From the NCBI RefSeq assembly GCF_015330165.1, contig NZ_JADDXT010000002.1:4913862-4977861 (forward strand): a stretch of DNA of 64,000 nt, given 5' to 3'. The stretch comes from Zobellia roscoffensis. Lineage in GTDB: Bacteria; Bacteroidota; Bacteroidia; Flavobacteriales; Flavobacteriaceae. Under the pieces are notes generated by a model, which worked only from the letters and a program-made list of their open reading frames with translations, did no database searches and was not told the DNA's origin. Of the stretch, positions 26,353 through 35,592 are shown in pieces (within the stretch, counting starts at the first letter, position 1; each line of letters begins with the position of its first letter). A program made the translations under genes and the position numbers.

Positions 26353-26643
26353 TTATTCTGAAAGTTGTGCTATGCAATAGTCCAACTCTCTGATCAATGT
26401 ATTTATTTTAAGCTTAGCTTCGGTTTTATTCGTATTACTGCCAAGCATTGAGTTTGCGAGTTTCAACGAGTTGTATTTCTCCTCCCACATAGAAACAGAA
26501 TCCAACACTTTGTCTTTGTCCTCTTTTAGACCACTAAGCTCCTCTTGCAATTTAGTATTGGATTGGTGAAGCACCTCCAACTTATGCAAAAGCTTGCTTA
26601 TTTTATTCTCTAACGAGTCTACGACTTTGACTAATTCACTCAT
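26353..26643 (-). CDS. small coiled-coil protein upstream of zapA
   Basis: A 96-residue protein that is nearly all heptad-like helix (residues 1-70: LENKISKLLHKLEVLHQSNTKL and similar). No catalytic motif is seen. Its place directly before zapA, with a 15-bp gap, suggests a ZapB-like partner in Z-ring assembly, but homology to ZapB cannot be shown from such a low-complexity helix. Confidence 0.75.
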   Translation of the reverse strand: MSELVKVVDSLENKISKLLHKLEVLHQSNTKLQEELSGLKEDKDKVLDSVSMWEEKYNSLKLANSMLGSNTNKTEAKLKINTLIRELDYCIAQLSE

Positions 26644-26667
26644 AAATCAAACGCAATGCATTTTACA

Positions 26668-26698
26668 CAAAGTTAACATACCTGCCCCTACTTAGCAA
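26668..26698 (-). promoter_or_regulatory. promoter of the coiled-coil gene and zapA
   Basis: On the minus strand TTG (26698-26696), a 20-bp spacer and TAACTTTG (26675-26668) match the Bacteroidota -33 and -7 elements. The start codon is about 25 bp further on. Confidence 0.6.
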
Positions 26699-26837
26699 TA
26701 CTTTTTTCAATTATTCTTCAAGTAATACTTTAAGCCTTTAAATAACGTTGGTTACATAAGAAGTATGATTTTTGACGCTATATATTTTCTAGAATTCAAA
26801 CCGTTTGGCTAATTTCGTATCTGTGCCCCTTAGAATT

Positions 26838-28529
26838 ATGAAAAAACTTTTTGCCTTTCTTTTGCTGTTTACTACTATTGTTGGTGTTTCCCAAGAAAAA
26901 TACCCACAAGATGCGTTTCGGTCTCCCGTAGATATCCCTCTGGTTCTTGCCGGGACCTTCGGAGAATTACGTTCCAATCATTTTCACTCTGGCATTGACA
27001 TAAAAACCCAACAACGGGAAGGATTACCCATTTATGCTATTGCAGATGGAAGTGTTACCCGTATAAAAGTTTCTCATTGGGGTTACGGAAAAGTGCTATA
27101 CATTGCCCACCCAAATGGCTATACTTCTGTTTATGGACACCTTCAAAAATTTGGTCCTAAAATCCAAGAATATGTAAAGAAGCTTCAGTACAAGAAAAAA
27201 TCCTATGAGGTTGAAGACTTCCCAGATTATGCAGAAATAAAAGTAGAAAAAGGGGAAATTATAGCCTACGGTGGTAATACCGGAGGTTCTTCTGGCCCTC
27301 ACCTTCATTTTGAAATTAGAAGTAGTATTTCGGAAAAACCTACAAACCCATTATTATATGGTTTTGACGTTCGTGATGCCACTAACCCTACATTACAAAA
27401 ACTGTACGGTTTTCCACTTTCTGAAGATGCACAAATTAACCAAAGTAAAAACGCCACCGCTCTTAATTTTAAGAGACAAAAAGACGGAACGTTCTTGGCT
27501 GACCCTGTTAATGCCGTTGGTACAGTAGGATTTGGTTTTGTAGGTTTTGACCGTCAAGACCTTGCCGCTAACCACAATGGTGTGTATTCCGTACAACAAT
27601 TGGTAAACGGAAAAGTCTATACAGATTATGATTTAGAATCTTTTTCTTTTGGGGAGACTAGATATATCAATACTTTAATTGATTATTACCATTACGGAAA
27701 ATACCGTCAGCGTATTCAATTGCTCTATAAATCGCCCGGAAATAAATTAAGCATATACAACACGGTTGAAAACGAAGGCAAGATTGATATTCGCGAAGGA
27801 TTAAGTTACAATGTTGAATTATTGATCAAGGATTATGCCGGCAACTTAACCAAGGCTATCATACCTGTAGAAGGAAAAAAAGAACTTATAAAGGTTGATA
27901 AGGACGAGAAGAAGACAGAGAATTATGTGATTGCCAAAAAGCCGAACAATTATGATTTAGGTGCTGCAAAAGTATATTTCCCTGCAAATACTTTTTATGA
28001 CGATTTTTACATCGATTTAAAAAAGGATGATGATACGGTCCGGATTCATAATTCTACCGTGGCGGCGCACCGCAACTTCACCATTACTTTTGACGTTTCA
28101 AAATATAGTGAAGCAGAAAGAAAACAGATGTTCATTGCAAGACTAGATAGTAGATTAAGACCCTCACATGCCTCAACCTACAAACGTGGAAATACATTTA
28201 CAACACGAACCAGAAACATGGGCACTTACACTTTGGCAAAAGACACTGTGGCTCCTAGAATAAAAGCGAAAAACTTTAAAGAAAAACAGTGGCTGAACAA
28301 CTACCACTATCTAAGTTTACGAATTACGGATGACCTTAGTGGTATTGACACGTATTCCGCAACCTTGAACGGCAAATGGATATTGATGGAGTACGAGCCA
28401 AAAACCGCGACACTAACCTATAATTTTGACGATGTTATTCTAGATCAGAAAGAATGCAAACTTGAAGTTACAGTGACTGACAATGTGGGCAATACAAATA
28501 CTTTGACCCATACTTTTTATAGAAAATAA
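26838..28529 (+). CDS. M23-family peptidase
   Basis: A 563-residue secreted protein. I start it at the ATG at 26838, which gives the signal peptide MKKLFAFLLLFTTIVGVSQ; an earlier in-frame start would put 11 charged/polar residues before it. The LytM zinc site is complete: H50 and D54 (HSGID) and H155-x-H157 (HLHFE). The remaining two thirds look like beta-sandwich domains. M23 enzymes cut peptidoglycan cross-bridges or act as division and envelope factors. A TonB-dependent receptor gene starts 7 bp after it. Confidence 0.9.
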   Translation: MKKLFAFLLLFTTIVGVSQEKYPQDAFRSPVDIPLVLAGTFGELRSNHFHSGIDIKTQQREGLPIYAIADGSVTRIKVSHWGYGKVLYIAHPNGYTSVYGHLQKFGPKIQEYVKKLQYKKKSYEVEDFPDYAEIKVEKGEIIAYGGNTGGSSGPHLHFEIRSSISEKPTNPLLYGFDVRDATNPTLQKLYGFPLSEDAQINQSKNATALNFKRQKDGTFLADPVNAVGTVGFGFVGFDRQDLAANHNGVYSVQQLVNGKVYTDYDLESFSFGETRYINTLIDYYHYGKYRQRIQLLYKSPGNKLSIYNTVENEGKIDIREGLSYNVELLIKDYAGNLTKAIIPVEGKKELIKVDKDEKKTENYVIAKKPNNYDLGAAKVYFPANTFYDDFYIDLKKDDDTVRIHNSTVAAHRNFTITFDVSKYSEAERKQMFIARLDSRLRPSHASTYKRGNTFTTRTRNMGTYTLAKDTVAPRIKAKNFKEKQWLNNYHYLSLRITDDLSGIDTYSATLNGKWILMEYEPKTATLTYNFDDVILDQKECKLEVTVTDNVGNTNTLTHTFYRK

Positions 28530-28536
28530 CACCTTT

Positions 28537-31005
28537 TTGAAGTGCTCTAGACTTATTCTTGTTTTTGCGCTATTCGGTTTTACACTTGGCTTAAGTGCGC
28601 AAACCGCTACGCTTACAGGCATAGTGTTGAACAAAGCGAATGAGCCCTTAAGGGAAGTAAACATCACCACAAATTCTACTGGAACTTTTTCTAATGAAAG
28701 CGGATTTTACTCCCTACAAGTTACCGCAGATGAAGCTATAACGGTAACATTTTCTCATTTAGGACATAAAAATGCCGTATTAAAAGACTTAATTCTATCC
28801 ACCAACGAAGTTTTTGAATTCAACCCTGTATTGAGTGTTGATGCCATACAAATTGATGGTGTAACCATCACTCCTACGGGAAAGAAAATGGTTTCTGGTA
28901 TTACCTCGCTAAGCCCAGAAATTGTTCGAAATATACCTGGAGCCAATGCCGGAGTTGAAAATATTCTTAAACTATTACCCGGTGTTTCTTCAAGCAATGA
29001 ATTAAGTACCCAATACAGTGTACGAGGTGGCAATTATGATGAAAATCTAGTATATGTAAATGAAATTGAAGTCTATCGCCCTTTTTTGGTTCGCTCAGCT
29101 CAGCAGGAAGGTATGAGTTTTGTGAATAGTAACATGGTTCAAAACGTTCGTTTTTCTTCCGGTGGATTTCAAGCCAAATATGGCGATAAACTTTCGTCCG
29201 TTTTAGACATCACCTACAAGAAACCATCAGAAACCAATGTGCAACTAGATTTAAGTTTCCTTGGAGCAAGCGCCACAGTAGAAACGGTTTCTAAAAACAA
29301 AAAATTGAGCACAATTAGCGGTATTCGGTATAGAAATAACAGCTTATTGGTAAACAGCCAAGAGACCAACTCCAATTTCAACCCTACTTTTGCAGATGCA
29401 CAAACTTTTACGACCTACCGGTTTTCCAACAAATTCCATCTTGACTTTCTAGGCACTGTTTCAATTAACGATTATAAGAACGAACCTTTAAACCGGCAAA
29501 CCAATTTTGGTACTATTGCTGAGCCCAAATCACTTAGAATATACTATCAAGGGGAAGAAAATAATCGCTATAACACAGTTTTAGGAGCCTTAAAAGGTAA
29601 TTACTTCGTAAACGAAAAAACTACCTTAAAGCTTATTGTTTCGCTATACCATACTACGGAAGAAGAATATTCTGATGTAATTGCCCAATATGAGCTGGGC
29701 GATGTTAATAATGACCTTACCAGCGATTCTTTTGGTAGTGCCACAAACCTACGGGGAATTGGCACTCAATTCAACCGCGCTAGAAACGAGCTGGATGCGC
29801 TAATTTTCAACATTACCCATAAAGGAAACCATACCATTGAAAACAAAGTGCTTGAATGGGGAATAAAATATACTCACGAAGACATTCGCGATCAATTGCG
29901 TGAATCTGAATTTATTGATTCCGTTGGTTTTTTTGTTCGCCCACCTTTGCCCGAGTTCAATACCAATGAACCAGAAGTACCTTCCAACTCACCACTTGTT
30001 GCTTATGATGGTGTTAACGCTATAAATTTTGTCAAGACCGATCGCTTTTCAGGTTTTGTGCAATTTAGTAATAGACTCTCCTTGGCCTCTCATGATTTCC
30101 ACTATAATATTGGAGTTCGAGCGCAACACTGGACAATTTCAGGAGAAGACATTAAAACCTCATCACAATTTGTTATAAGTCCACGTGGACAAGTATCCTT
30201 AAAACCCAGTTGGAAAAGTGATATGGTCTTCAGGCTTTCCGGCGGACTTTATTACCAGCCTCCTTTTTATCGTGAACTGCGGGATGCGACCGGAACCATC
30301 AACCCAGATGTAAAAGCCCAAGAATCCATTCACCTAGTATTGGGCAATGAATTTTCTTTTAATCTTTGGGAACGCCCTTTTACACTTATGAGCGAGCTGT
30401 ATTATAAAAGGCTGAACCATGTTAACACATATACGTTGGAAGACGTACGTATACGCTATGTTGCCAATAATGATGCTAAGGCCTACGCTTACGGAGCTGA
30501 TTTAAGGTTAAACGGAGCCTTTGTGCCAGGCACCGAATCCTGGGTGAGCATTGGATATTTAAAAACAGAAGAAAATAGTAACGACCGAGGATATATTGCC
30601 AGACCTTCTGACCAACGGTTAAAATTTGGAGTATTATTTCAAGATTACATTCCGGAATTTCCCAATTTTAAAATGTACCTGAACCTGGTTTACAACACCG
30701 GGGTACCCGGTGGTTCTCCAAATTATGCAGATCCTTATGTGTACAATACAAGATTACGTGATTATAAGCGCGCAGATTTAGGAATTTCCCATATTTTTGT
30801 GGGCGGAAACAGAACCTATCAAAAAAACCACTGGTTGCACAGGTTTAAAGAACTGAGCGCAGGATTTGAGATATTTAATTTGTTCAACAATCAAAATTCA
30901 ATTACCAATACATGGGTCAGGGATGTGGATAGCAAACAACAATTTGCAGTCCCTAATTTCATGACAAGTCGCGTGTTCAACCTAAGATTACGCATGCGCT
31001 TTTAG
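28537..31005 (+). CDS. TonB-dependent outer-membrane receptor
   Basis: An 822-residue receptor: signal peptide (about residues 1-21, ending LSAQ), a carboxypeptidase-regulatory-like domain (about 22-100), a plug (about 115-230, with VRGGNYDENLVYVNEIEVYRP split over two strands) and a barrel ending in the aromatic FNLRLRMRF. The start is TTG, chosen because it is the only start that keeps the signal peptide. No SusD partner is near, so it is not a glycan-locus SusC; iron, vitamin or peptide uptake is possible. It follows the M23 gene by 7 bp. Confidence 0.88.
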   Translation: MKCSRLILVFALFGFTLGLSAQTATLTGIVLNKANEPLREVNITTNSTGTFSNESGFYSLQVTADEAITVTFSHLGHKNAVLKDLILSTNEVFEFNPVLSVDAIQIDGVTITPTGKKMVSGITSLSPEIVRNIPGANAGVENILKLLPGVSSSNELSTQYSVRGGNYDENLVYVNEIEVYRPFLVRSAQQEGMSFVNSNMVQNVRFSSGGFQAKYGDKLSSVLDITYKKPSETNVQLDLSFLGASATVETVSKNKKLSTISGIRYRNNSLLVNSQETNSNFNPTFADAQTFTTYRFSNKFHLDFLGTVSINDYKNEPLNRQTNFGTIAEPKSLRIYYQGEENNRYNTVLGALKGNYFVNEKTTLKLIVSLYHTTEEEYSDVIAQYELGDVNNDLTSDSFGSATNLRGIGTQFNRARNELDALIFNITHKGNHTIENKVLEWGIKYTHEDIRDQLRESEFIDSVGFFVRPPLPEFNTNEPEVPSNSPLVAYDGVNAINFVKTDRFSGFVQFSNRLSLASHDFHYNIGVRAQHWTISGEDIKTSSQFVISPRGQVSLKPSWKSDMVFRLSGGLYYQPPFYRELRDATGTINPDVKAQESIHLVLGNEFSFNLWERPFTLMSELYYKRLNHVNTYTLEDVRIRYVANNDAKAYAYGADLRLNGAFVPGTESWVSIGYLKTEENSNDRGYIARPSDQRLKFGVLFQDYIPEFPNFKMYLNLVYNTGVPGGSPNYADPYVYNTRLRDYKRADLGISHIFVGGNRTYQKNHWLHRFKELSAGFEIFNLFNNQNSITNTWVRDVDSKQQFAVPNFMTSRVFNLRLRMRF

Positions 31006-31016
31006 AAGACATACTA

Positions 31017-31670
31017 ATGAAAAATATTTTTTTTGCCGCATTCCTTTTGACTAGCATTCTTGCCAATGCCCAAAAGAACATTTATGAAAGTGATAAGTTT
31101 GATGCCCTTAGCGATAGCCACCAAGTATTGGCCATTGTTCCTTTTTTAGCCAATCTTGAACTTAAGGATGATATTTCTCACGAGGAGCTTAATGCACTGG
31201 AGCAAAAAGAAGGTTATGCCGTACAGAATGCACTTGAAACTTATTTTTCAAAGCGAAAAAAGAAAAAGAAATTCAATGTAGACTTTCAGGATGTAAAAAA
31301 CACCAATGCAATCTTGGCACAAAACAACATCGACTACAATAATATTGATGTATACACCACTAAACAACTTAGTGAAATTTTAGGCGTAGACGGTATCATT
31401 AGTGGTAATATGGACTTGAACGTTCTGCTTTCAAAAGGAATACCAACGGAATTTAGTTTTATGGATTACTTTTCCGGTGATGCCAATTATGGACGTATTG
31501 GCGTTAAAATCAGCGATGGCACCAGTGGAAAGCTTCTTTGGAAGTATGAGAAGAAAATCAATAAAAAGTCAGGAAAGAATACAACCGACCTTATTGATAG
31601 AATGATGAAACTAGCGGCCAGAAAATTTCCATACGACCGAGAAAAACGAAAGGACCGAAAACAGAAGTAA
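31017..31670 (+). CDS. secreted protein of unknown function
   Basis: A 217-residue protein with a signal peptide (MKNIFFAAFLLTSILANAQ). The rest has a stretch recalling periplasmic CsgG/GNA1162-like proteins: VLAIVPFLANLEL, LSEILGVDGIISGNM, ISDGTSGKLLWKYEKK, then a lysine-rich tail. That likeness is by eye and weak. It is 11 bp after the receptor gene and probably shares its message; a terminator follows. Confidence 0.7.
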   Translation: MKNIFFAAFLLTSILANAQKNIYESDKFDALSDSHQVLAIVPFLANLELKDDISHEELNALEQKEGYAVQNALETYFSKRKKKKKFNVDFQDVKNTNAILAQNNIDYNNIDVYTTKQLSEILGVDGIISGNMDLNVLLSKGIPTEFSFMDYFSGDANYGRIGVKISDGTSGKLLWKYEKKINKKSGKNTTDLIDRMMKLAARKFPYDREKRKDRKQK

Positions 31671-31675
31671 TTACT

Positions 31676-31706
31676 AAAACTCCCTTTAAAAGGGAGTTTT
31701 ATTTTT
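31676..31706. terminator. bidirectional terminator
   Basis: AAAACTCCCTTT pairs with AAAGGGAGTTTT in a nearly gapless stem, with a T run on the + side and an A run on the other. It separates the secreted-protein gene (+) from the cysteine desulfurase gene (-). Confidence 0.85.
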
Positions 31707-32847
31707 CCACAAATTCTTTGAGCGCCTGAATAGTATAATCTAACTCTTCTTTAGTGTTGTATTTTGAAAAAGAAAACCGAACCGAAGGTTTTTCAAGGTC
31801 CTCCTTAGATAAGATTTCTGCAAGCACATGCGAACCCAAGTCACTTCCTGACTGGCAAGCACTTCCTTTTGAACAGGCTATTCCTTTCATATCCAAATGA
31901 AACAAAAGCATCAATGCTTTCTGTGGGTCAATAGGTAAACAAACATTCACCAATGTAAACGTACTCTTATCCATATCACCAGAATGCCCATTAAACTTAG
32001 CATTCGGAATTTCTTGCTTCATCTTATCTATAAAATAAGATTTCAACCCACGAACATAAGCTGTTTCCGACTCTAGATTATCATATGCCTCCAAAAAAGC
32101 CGTTTCCAATCCAACAATATTATGAAAAGATTCAGTCCCAGCACGATTACCACGTTCCTGTGAACCTCCTGAAATAAAAGGCTTCAGTCCTGAGTTTTTC
32201 TTAACGTACGCAAAACCTATACCCTTAGGACCATGAAACTTATGCGCTGCAGCGGTCAAAAAATCTGCAGGCACATCTTTTACATCCCATGCATAGTGCC
32301 CAATAGATTGTACCGTATCCGAATGAAAAAGTGCTCCATTTGAATGACACAGCTCACAAATTGCTGCAATATCAATCTTATTACCTATTTCATTATTAAC
32401 ATGCATTAGACTCACCAACTTTTTAGAATCGTCGCGTGTTAACAACGCTTCCAAATGCGCAAGTTTTGGGTTCCCAAATGCATCCAAATCAACATATAAT
32501 ACTTGGGCTCCTTTTTCATTGGCCAAATCTTCAACCGTATGAAGAACGGCATGGTGCTCTATTTTAGAAGTTATAATGGTTTTCACATCCAAGTCGCGAA
32601 CGGCGCAACGTAAAATCATATTATCCGCCTCTGTACCTCCAGAGGTAAACACAATCTCTGACGGATGGGCATTCATATGCTTAGCTATGGTCTTACGGGC
32701 ACTCTCTACAGCTGTCTTTGCCGAACGTCCAAAACTATGAGTAGAAGATGGGTTGCCATAAAAGTTGGCCAACGCATCCTGCATCTTCACAATCACATTT
32801 TCGCGTACCTGCGTAGTGGCCGCATTATCCAAATAAACCTTTTTCAT
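31699..32847 (-). CDS. cysteine desulfurase (NifS/IscS family)
   Basis: A 382-residue PLP enzyme that takes sulfur from cysteine for Fe-S clusters and tRNA thiolation. YLDNAATTQ is at the N-terminus, the PLP lysine is K203 in AAHKFHGPKG, and the persulfide cysteine is C331 in SKGSACQSGS. The start is set at the ATG at 32847, since an upstream in-frame TTG would only add five residues not seen in the family. No iscU or scaffold gene is beside it, so its partner is unclear. Confidence 0.93.
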   Translation of the reverse strand: MKKVYLDNAATTQVRENVIVKMQDALANFYGNPSSTHSFGRSAKTAVESARKTIAKHMNAHPSEIVFTSGGTEADNMILRCAVRDLDVKTIITSKIEHHAVLHTVEDLANEKGAQVLYVDLDAFGNPKLAHLEALLTRDDSKKLVSLMHVNNEIGNKIDIAAICELCHSNGALFHSDTVQSIGHYAWDVKDVPADFLTAAAHKFHGPKGIGFAYVKKNSGLKPFISGGSQERGNRAGTESFHNIVGLETAFLEAYDNLESETAYVRGLKSYFIDKMKQEIPNAKFNGHSGDMDKSTFTLVNVCLPIDPQKALMLLFHLDMKGIACSKGSACQSGSDLGSHVLAEILSKEDLEKPSVRFSFSKYNTKEELDYTIQALKEFVEK

Positions 32848-32937
32848 CACCAAAAAATTCAATTAAGATCCTCCAAAATTAGCGGAATTAAAGTTAATTT
32901 CTCCCTAATTCAGAATAAACTTGTCCTTTATTTCCTT

Positions 32938-32945
32938 TAAATTTG
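32938..32945 (+). promoter_or_regulatory. -7 element very close to a start codon
   Basis: TAAATTTG matches TAnnTTTG and ends 4 bp before the ATG of the lipoprotein gene at 32950. Transcription would start at or next to the ATG, giving a leaderless message. No clear TTG was found at the right distance. Confidence 0.4.
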
Positions 32946-32949
32946 GCAC

Positions 32950-33963
32950 ATGAAGAAAACGCTACTTTTAGGTATTTTAATCCTTTTATCTGCCTGTGAC
33001 GACGGTGACCTGCAAATTGAACGTGTAGATTTTGACACTGTTAGTCTTGCCTCCTGTGGTCTTGAGGACGACCCGCTTGACACCACTTTTTTCTTTAAAA
33101 TAGATGGAGACGAAGCTTTTTTACTTGAATTAGAGGGTGGATTATTGGTGAACGAAAGCTCTACAGAAGGCACGCTTACCAGTACTTTGGGCGGTTCATC
33201 CAATTTGGTTTATAGACTTTTTTCAGATGATGTTTCTTCAGATTATTTCTGCTCCACCATCCCCGTATTGGAACCCACGGTTATAAACGAAAATACCGCT
33301 GAAGCCGGAGATATTGCAGTAAATACAAAGGTAACTGCCGTTTCCAAAGATGTAAAAACCTATTCACATACCATACTAATTAGTGGTTTGGTCTTGACCA
33401 ATGAGCAAAATGAAAGTATTATAGATTCCTCTACATTAACGTATGGAACCTTTAAAACATCTACACCTACGAGCCTAAATCTTGAAGTTCCCTTTATGAA
33501 CTACGAGACGATTACCAATTTTTCTGAATGCGAAAGTAATAGTATTGAAGGCAGCCTTAGATTGCACAAAATGATTAACGACGAATATGTTTCCTTAGAT
33601 ATTCCTTTGACTACTTTGGTAAATGAAGTTACCGAAATAGATACCCCACGAACGGCAACACTAGAAAACGGTGAATTTAACTATACGGTGTTGGATACTG
33701 TTATTACAGACGATATGATTTGTTCAACAGCTGCACTTTCCGAGGAAATCATCAGTCATAATTTTATTTCTTCCAGTGGTGCTATAAATGTTGAAACCGT
33801 GGCAAGTGAACCTGATGGTGCCGGAGCAATTACCTATACGCATACAATTTCACTAAATAGTGCGGTACTCGTTTTAAAAGGAGATGGAGCAGATGTTGCT
33901 GATGTAACCATTACTGCACTGGACAGTTTTGTTCTAGGTACGTATACAACTGTAGGAAACTAA
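32950..33963 (+). CDS. lipoprotein of unknown function
   Basis: A 337-residue lipoprotein (MKKTLLLGILILLSACDD; lipobox ending at C16). I do not recognise the family. It appears to hold two similar halves. Each has a stretch ending in a SxxCSTIP or DMICSTAALSEE block, then an NT-AVNTK-like or GAINVET strand and a YSHTILISG or YTHTISLNS strand. This suggests an internal duplication of a beta-sandwich unit of about 150 residues. Its 3' end overlaps the convergent Smr gene by 4 bp. Confidence 0.8.
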   Translation: MKKTLLLGILILLSACDDGDLQIERVDFDTVSLASCGLEDDPLDTTFFFKIDGDEAFLLELEGGLLVNESSTEGTLTSTLGGSSNLVYRLFSDDVSSDYFCSTIPVLEPTVINENTAEAGDIAVNTKVTAVSKDVKTYSHTILISGLVLTNEQNESIIDSSTLTYGTFKTSTPTSLNLEVPFMNYETITNFSECESNSIEGSLRLHKMINDEYVSLDIPLTTLVNEVTEIDTPRTATLENGEFNYTVLDTVITDDMICSTAALSEEIISHNFISSSGAINVETVASEPDGAGAITYTHTISLNSAVLVLKGDGADVADVTITALDSFVLGTYTTVGN

Positions 33964-34505
33964 CCGTTCTGGTAAATATAAACCTCTGTTGCTCCTAGAC
34001 CATATTTTTGGTAATCCGCATCATAGTATTTAACATTATCATAGCGTCTAAAAAGATAATAAAGTTCTTCTTTTAGAACGCCTTCTCCCACCCCATGGAT
34101 AAATACTACTTTTTGAATGCGTTTACGCATAGCAAACTCTAATTGACCTCTTGCTGTATCTAACTGAAGATTTAACATTTCATGATTGCTCATCCCCTTA
34201 CTAGACTTTGTCAGTTGGTGTATATGCAAATCCACTTCCATTTTGGGAGCATTCCGTTCTTTGGGTTTTATGACCTGCGTTCTTCTTTTCTTTGGAAGTT
34301 CTTTTTCTGCTTTGATTTGGTTTATTTCGTAATTACTAACTCTAATATCACCGGTATCTACCCTAACCAGTTCATTTGACTCAAAATCTAGAGCAAATCC
34401 ATCGTTAGTTTCAATCGTAACCACACCTTCTAAAACCTTAATTACCTTACCAGAGATAATATCATCTATGGTCTCCACCTTGTCCCCTATTTGAAAAACG
34501 GCCAT
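33960..34505 (-). CDS. Smr-domain protein
   Basis: A 181-residue protein with an N-terminal beta-barrel-like region (about residues 1-50, GDKVETIDDIISGKVIKVLEG), a basic linker and a C-terminal Smr domain (about 95-181) with EVDLHIHQL and VVFIHGVGEGVLKEEL. The Smr domain is the nuclease part of MutS2, which acts on DNA or on stalled ribosomes, but here it stands without a MutS ATPase. TATTTTTG on the minus strand at 34530-34523 may be its -7 element. Confidence 0.85.
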   Translation of the reverse strand: MAVFQIGDKVETIDDIISGKVIKVLEGVVTIETNDGFALDFESNELVRVDTGDIRVSNYEINQIKAEKELPKKRRTQVIKPKERNAPKMEVDLHIHQLTKSSKGMSNHEMLNLQLDTARGQLEFAMRKRIQKVVFIHGVGEGVLKEELYYLFRRYDNVKYYDADYQKYGLGATEVYIYQNG

Positions 34506-34567
34506 AATTTATTTTGTATCCACAAAAATAATGGTAATTTTCGTGAAAGAATTGCTAAACCGTAAAA

Positions 34568-34879
34568 ATGCAGTTAGCCACCTTTCTATTGGTTCTTGAA
34601 GACTACATGCTACCTTGCCTGAACAAAAAGCTTTTTGGCATTGACTGCCCCGGTTGTGGTCTTCAGCGTTCTATTGTGCTTTTTTTAAAAGGTGATTTTA
34701 GCGCTGCTTTTGATATGTACCCGGCAATTTTCACGTTAATTCCGCTTGTTTTGTTTGCTATTACAAGTCAATTTATTCGTTTTCGATTTGATTCTACTAT
34801 AAAAGTAACCCTTGGTATACTCAGCGGTTCTATTATCTTAGTTAACTATATTTTAAAAATGACTCACCTAACCCACTAA
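34568..34879 (+). CDS. DUF2752 membrane protein
   Basis: A 103-residue protein with GIDCPGCGLQRS near residue 24 and two to three membrane helices, the pattern of DUF2752. Function is unknown. It is followed after 3 bp by two related small membrane proteins, a grouping seen often in Flavobacteriia, so the three may work together in the envelope. Confidence 0.85.
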   Translation: MQLATFLLVLEDYMLPCLNKKLFGIDCPGCGLQRSIVLFLKGDFSAAFDMYPAIFTLIPLVLFAITSQFIRFRFDSTIKVTLGILSGSIILVNYILKMTHLTH

Positions 34880-34882
34880 AAA

Positions 34883-35212
34883 ATGGAACAACACAAACTG
34901 CCCAATGCTACGCTCATTCTTGTATTTGGAATACTCTCTATAGTTACATGCTGCTGCTATGGTATTCTTGGTCTTATATTTGGAATAGTGGCGTTAGTCT
35001 TAGCTAAAAAAGCAACTGCTGTATATTTAGAAAACCCAGAAAACTATACGGATTACGGAAACGTAAAAACCGGTAAAATTCTTGCTATTATTGGTATAGT
35101 ATTAAGTGCTCTTTATCTAATAATGACCATTGGTATGGTAGCCTTTTTTGGCTTTGACGAGATACAAGACCCTGAGTTAATGCAAGAAAGAATGGAAGAA
35201 TTATTAGGATAA
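34883..35212 (+). CDS. CCC-motif (DUF4190-like) membrane protein, copy 1
   Basis: A 109-residue protein with two membrane helices around residues 10-35 and 57-82. The first holds VTCCCYGILGLIFGI, the triple-cysteine feature. A loop between them has ENPENYTDYGNVKTGKILAIIG, which recurs in the next gene. Function is unknown. Confidence 0.85.
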   Translation: MEQHKLPNATLILVFGILSIVTCCCYGILGLIFGIVALVLAKKATAVYLENPENYTDYGNVKTGKILAIIGIVLSALYLIMTIGMVAFFGFDEIQDPELMQERMEELLG

Positions 35213-35216
35213 AACT

Positions 35217-35522
35217 ATGCAACAATCCTTACCGGGCGCTAGTAACGCGCTAACTTTTGGAATTCTTTCTATAGTATTGACCCTAGTTTGCTGTGGCCCA
35301 TTCGGAGCTATTTTCAGCTTCATTGGCCTTTCTAATGCAAAAACAGCGCAACAAGCATTTGACCAGAGCAATGGCGAATATTCAGGCATTGAAAATGTAA
35401 AAACAGGAAAAATACTATCATATGTAGGTCTAGCCCTAGCCTCTGTATATCTACTTATTGGTATTCTTTACTTTGGTGTGATAGCCGCAATTATTGCCAC
35501 GGCAGCCTCGGGTAATATATAA
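35217..35522 (+). CDS. CCC-motif (DUF4190-like) membrane protein, copy 2
   Basis: A 101-residue tandem paralogue of the gene before it, 4 bp downstream. It has the same two-helix layout and the shared loop (GEYSGIENVKTGKILSYVG), but VCCGPFGAIFSFIGL in helix 1, where one cysteine of the triple is lost. Function is unknown. A terminator follows. Confidence 0.85.
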   Translation: MQQSLPGASNALTFGILSIVLTLVCCGPFGAIFSFIGLSNAKTAQQAFDQSNGEYSGIENVKTGKILSYVGLALASVYLLIGILYFGVIAAIIATAASGNI

Positions 35523-35544
35523 AACCACAAATGGAGTTGTATAA

Positions 35545-35576
35545 AAAAGCCTGAAACTAAGTTTCAGGCTTTTTCT
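35545..35576. terminator. bidirectional terminator
   Basis: AAAAGCCTGAAAC pairs with GTTTCAGGCTTTT around a 3-base loop, with T runs on both strands. It separates the CCC-motif genes (+) from rocD (-). Confidence 0.9.
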
Positions 35577-35592
35577 TGTCTATTTTTTTGAA

